A stretch of 64,000 nt of DNA from Bacteroidota bacterium (GTDB lineage: Bacteria > Bacteroidota > Bacteroidia > Bacteroidales > FEN-979): NCBI GenBank assembly GCA_026391835.1, contig JAPLDF010000074.1, positions 62,001-126,000 on the forward strand, written 5' to 3'. The notes under the pieces were generated by a model. It was not told the origin of the DNA. It ran no database searches and saw only the letters and a list, made by a program, of their open reading frames with translations. This document shows, one piece after another, positions 61,287 through 64,000 of this stretch (the stretch's first letter is position 1; every line of letters starts with the position of its first letter). Position numbers and translations under genes: made by a program.

Positions 61287-62666
61287 CTATAATTTGCATT
61301 TCACAAGTTTCCGCTTATCATTTGAACCATCGCTCTTTACAAGAAAACAGGCTTCACCTTTGTATATTTCGATTTTTTCGGGGAACGGGTAAGGCAATAC
61401 TGTTCCGGTATTCAACTGCCCGGTTTCAAGATCGATCTTTTGCACTTTGACCATCCCGTTTCTCAGGAAGATGGTATAAACATCATGCGAATATTCATCA
61501 GCCAGGATCATACTTGCCCAGCGCCAGCCGGCATTCGACAACCTGACTGAATGACCGGTATCAGCCTTCACTTTTGATTCCTTATGAAATGTAATGGGGG
61601 TTGCTCCCGAGATGTTGCCATTTTTATCCATCAGTTCGAGGGTGTCGCGGGCAAAATTAAAGAAGGCAATATTGTCATCCGCTGTTTTGACAACAGGGTA
61701 AATCATATTGTAAAATTCAAATTGATGGGCCCTTGCTTCATTTTTACCAAATGCGCCACCCTCGGTACGTGACAGTGAAAAATCGAAAGCCAGGTCACTT
61801 TCAATATCATCCATCGCCAGCAGATAACTTGCACCCTGGGCCGTGTTCCATTTGTCGTAAAATTTCCGGTCATCAGCGCTTTCCGATATTTTTCCTTCAT
61901 TGAGGAAATTTCTGATATATTTTTTGCCGGCTCCCTTTTCATAAAATCCAAAGGCTGTTCCGAAGCCGGATGCCACTTTTTCCTGGAAATACAGCCGGTC
62001 GCCCATTTTGAAAATAAACGGTTTTACAAACAAATGCAATGAATCAACTGTGGTCTTTTTGAAAAAACCGATGCTGCCATCCTGTTCGTTGTAAAAGCAC
62101 TGGTATGAATTATTCGCCCTGGTGAAGTAATGAACATTGAAAAGGAAATCTTTATAAAGCCGCGACGGCGGTTTTTCCGGCAAATCTGAAATGGCCAGCG
62201 TATCACCGCTCCTGTTCATTAAAACAAGTTGAGATTGATTCAACTGGTACCTGTATACAAGTAACAGGACATTGTCGCCCGCTATTTCATAATCAAGCAC
62301 CGAATAATTATTGTCTTTAAACAGGAAGGTATATCTCTTCGAGGAGATATCGACCTCACCGAGCATGTATGATTTTGGCTGAAGCAGGAAGTCAATGGTT
62401 GCATGAGAAGTGCCTGTAACATTATACGTTGCAACTTCATAACCGATGCAGGTGAATACCAGGGTTGCAGGAAACTTGCTCAATTTTAATGAAAAATTTC
62501 CGGCCTGACCCGTCGATGTTCCCTGGGTCGTTCCATAAACTTTAACATTGGCATCCCGAATGGGCCTCAGGGTTTGTTCATCCTTTATAATCCCTTTAAA
62601 AAGAACTGTTTGGGAACAAATAACTGAATGCAGGATGAATAACAGCAATGAGAAGAAAGATTTCAT
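61287..62666 (-). CDS. Secreted protein with N-terminal carboxypeptidase-regulatory-like domain
   Basis: A 459-residue protein when started at ATG 62666, which begins a signal peptide (MKSFFSLLLFILHSVICSQ). The longer frame to 62747 adds a non-signal stretch. A CarboxypepD_reg-like beta-sandwich follows at about 23-105 (FKGIIKDEQTLRPIRDANVKVYG, ATLVFTCIGYEVATYNV). The remaining 350 residues are repetitive beta strands of possible propeller type (NVLLLVYRYQLNQSQLVLM, NIAFFNFARDTLELMDKNGN, DVYTIFLRNGMVKVQKIDLE). No TonB plug or barrel is present, so this is not a receptor. Function is unknown; it probably acts in the periplasm or at the surface. Confidence 0.75.
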   Translation of the reverse strand: MKSFFSLLLFILHSVICSQTVLFKGIIKDEQTLRPIRDANVKVYGTTQGTSTGQAGNFSLKLSKFPATLVFTCIGYEVATYNVTGTSHATIDFLLQPKSYMLGEVDISSKRYTFLFKDNNYSVLDYEIAGDNVLLLVYRYQLNQSQLVLMNRSGDTLAISDLPEKPPSRLYKDFLFNVHYFTRANNSYQCFYNEQDGSIGFFKKTTVDSLHLFVKPFIFKMGDRLYFQEKVASGFGTAFGFYEKGAGKKYIRNFLNEGKISESADDRKFYDKWNTAQGASYLLAMDDIESDLAFDFSLSRTEGGAFGKNEARAHQFEFYNMIYPVVKTADDNIAFFNFARDTLELMDKNGNISGATPITFHKESKVKADTGHSVRLSNAGWRWASMILADEYSHDVYTIFLRNGMVKVQKIDLETGQLNTGTVLPYPFPEKIEIYKGEACFLVKSDGSNDKRKLVKCKL

Positions 62667-62731
62667 ACCGGTTATTCGATTATTGTCATTTAATGGAGTT
62701 TTAAATGAATTGCCTGGCTGCCAGCCACCTT

Positions 62732-64000
62732 TCAATCCCGAAGGCACCTCACCGGGAACGCATTTCCCCTTGCGCCTTCATACCTTGAAACACTCAGGTT
62801 GAAATCATTGATGCCCCTGGCAACCGCGCGTGTTGTGCCCGAGGGGGTGGAGGTCCAGTACATCGACCCGGCAGTTGGCCCGGTGGTAAAGCTCCACACT
62901 TTGTTCAGGTAGAAAATGCCATATTGTTCTGACTGAAAGCCATTGGAGAGCAGCATGTCCTTCAGGGTGCCGCCGGCAAGTCCCGCACCGTCGTTGAATG
63001 AGAGCAATTGATCCCACTCGGCGGCTGTTGGCACATGCCAGCCGGGTGGGCAGATCCCCTGGGAGGATTGGGCGGGGGTGTAACGCATGAGTTCGTCCCA
63101 CTGGTAGAATATTGAATATTGATCAACGAATTTTGAATTCCGGAAGTAATGTTCTGCTACACAGTTGTCGGTTTGCTGTAATAATTCCGAAATCCCAAAT
63201 CCGAAATCCAGATTCGCCTGCATCCAGCATTGAGTGCCGATCTGAACGGTTGGGTAAGTTTTGTTGTCGCGGATGTCGGTGAGCAGCCTTCCGCATGTGA
63301 AGGAGGTAACCGCGAGGTTTTCAATGTTCACGGTGGCAGTTTTGGTGCAGGAATATGTGTTCGTATAGCTGTAGGTAACCGGTTGCGTCCCGATGCCGGC
63401 AATGGCAGGATCAAAGACGCCGGTGAATGAATTTACGCCCGGTCCGCTGTAGGTTCCACCCGGTGGCAAGCCTCCTTTTAATTTGAAAGGTTTGGCATTG
63501 GTGGTGGTGATATTGTCAAAACAAATGCCGAAGGAAACATCGGGTACCGGGTAGGTCGATACCAGGATAGTTCCTGAAGTGGCGGGATTGTTGCTCACAC
63601 ACGCCAGGCCTGAACTCAACATGCAGGACACCAGGTCGCCGGTAATGGGCGTATAAACAAACACCGCATCATTTGAACCGGTAATGCCACCGCTGACCAT
63701 CCACTGGTAACCGGGCGCAGGCCCCCCGTTCACAGGTGTTGCAGTAAAGGTAACTGAAGTTCCTGCACATACGGGGTTCGCTGACGCAGCAATGGAAATG
63801 CTCACCGGCAATAATGGATTTACCGACATCACCACCAAATTTGAGGTGGCCGGGTTTCCGCTGGAGCATGATTCATTGGAAGTCAGCATACATTCGATGG
63901 TATTGCCATTGGCAGGAACAAACGAGTAGGTTAAATTGGTAGCACCGGGGACAATCGCTCCGTTTACCATCCATTGGTACAAAGGAGTGGTTCCGCCATT
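62732..64000 (-). CDS. Surface protein with Ig-like repeats and FISUMP domain, N-terminus beyond the window
   Basis: The frame is open to the last base of the window, so the gene begins to the right. The visible part has at least two Ig-like/PKD repeats of about 85 residues, with YQWMVNGAIVPGATN and YQWMVSGGITGSND, each ending C.LSS...C...NPATS. A GG-rich link (PPGGTYSGPGVNSFTGVFDP) follows. From about residue 235 of the visible frame comes a FISUMP (Fibrobacter succinogenes major paralogous) domain: DIRDNKTYPTVQIGTQCWMQ, ICPPGWHVPTAAEWDQLL, YWTSTPS and the closing AFPVRCLRD. Proteins of this build are large secreted surface proteins of Bacteroidota and Fibrobacteres. No T9SS domain is at the C-terminus. 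Function is unknown. Confidence 0.85.
   Translation of the reverse strand, partial: NGGTTPLYQWMVNGAIVPGATNLTYSFVPANGNTIECMLTSNESCSSGNPATSNLVVMSVNPLLPVSISIAASANPVCAGTSVTFTATPVNGGPAPGYQWMVSGGITGSNDAVFVYTPITGDLVSCMLSSGLACVSNNPATSGTILVSTYPVPDVSFGICFDNITTTNAKPFKLKGGLPPGGTYSGPGVNSFTGVFDPAIAGIGTQPVTYSYTNTYSCTKTATVNIENLAVTSFTCGRLLTDIRDNKTYPTVQIGTQCWMQANLDFGFGISELLQQTDNCVAEHYFRNSKFVDQYSIFYQWDELMRYTPAQSSQGICPPGWHVPTAAEWDQLLSFNDGAGLAGGTLKDMLLSNGFQSEQYGIFYLNKVWSFTTGPTAGSMYWTSTPSGTTRAVARGINDFNLSVSRYEGARGNAFPVRCLRD

Noticed and set aside
61287-62666. TonB-dependent receptor
   Set aside because: It has the CarboxypepD_reg-like domain but no plug or barrel and is too short.

Overview
The window reads as a chromosomal segment of an environmental member of the Bacteroidota, probably class Bacteroidia. 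The reasons are: three proteins with type IX secretion (T9SS) C-terminal sorting domains, one of them with SprB-type repeats; TonB-dependent receptors with CarboxypepD_reg-like N-termini; HmuY-family heme proteins; a short (286 aa) primary-type sigma factor; and several TAnnTTTG promoter -7 boxes. No rRNA, tRNA, insertion sequence, prophage or CRISPR array was recognised. Both window edges cut genes: a GH3 glycosidase on the left and a FISUMP-domain surface protein on the right.

Layout. 1-5.9 kb: GH3 beta-glucosidase with a PA14 insert, two lipoproteins, an OsmC-family protein and a secreted Gly-rich protein that carries a local frame anomaly. 5.9-8.8 kb: a metal-type TonB receptor preceded by a small membrane protein. 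8.8-13.9 kb: a heme-uptake operon on the minus strand (small protein, T9SS-sorted HmuY-like protein, HmuR-like receptor, lipoprotein HmuY). 14-16.4 kb: DegQ/HtrA protease translationally overlapped with the sigma factor gene. 16.6-22.8 kb: an EEP-family enzyme and an AmmeMemoRadiSam cluster (radical SAM enzyme, membrane spermidine-synthase-like protein, and a Memo-AMMECR1 fusion lipoprotein). 22.8-34.8 kb: AddB-like nuclease and AddA-like helicase-nuclease separated by an old-yellow-enzyme, an SprB-repeat protein, and a MurU-like / AmgK-RapZ pair for cell-wall amino-sugar recycling. 34.8-41.6 kb: a T9SS protein, TamB, and TsaD reading divergently. 41.7-43.9 kb: a lipoprotein and a flavodiiron protein.

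43.9-56.8 kb is a seven-gene, one-strand signalling locus: GAF/PAS sensor, LytS-type membrane PAS sensor, beta-propeller/Y_Y_Y PAS sensor, CheR-type methyltransferase, hybrid histidine kinase, REC-PAS-PAS histidine kinase and a single-domain response regulator. The first three have no kinase or DNA-binding domain and all end in the same C-terminal helical tail of about 45 residues. This is the most system-like and least explained part of the window. 57-60.4 kb holds a topoisomerase IV A gene overlapped by an isochorismatase-family hydrolase, and the end of the window holds secreted proteins of unknown role.

How the parts work together: the two TonB loci supply metal and heme; TamB supports outer-membrane assembly; T9SS, whose machinery is not in the window, would export the sorting-domain proteins; AmgK/MurU recycles peptidoglycan sugars; AddA/AddB repairs double-strand breaks. 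Domain positions are read by eye from translations, and promoter calls are motif matches only.
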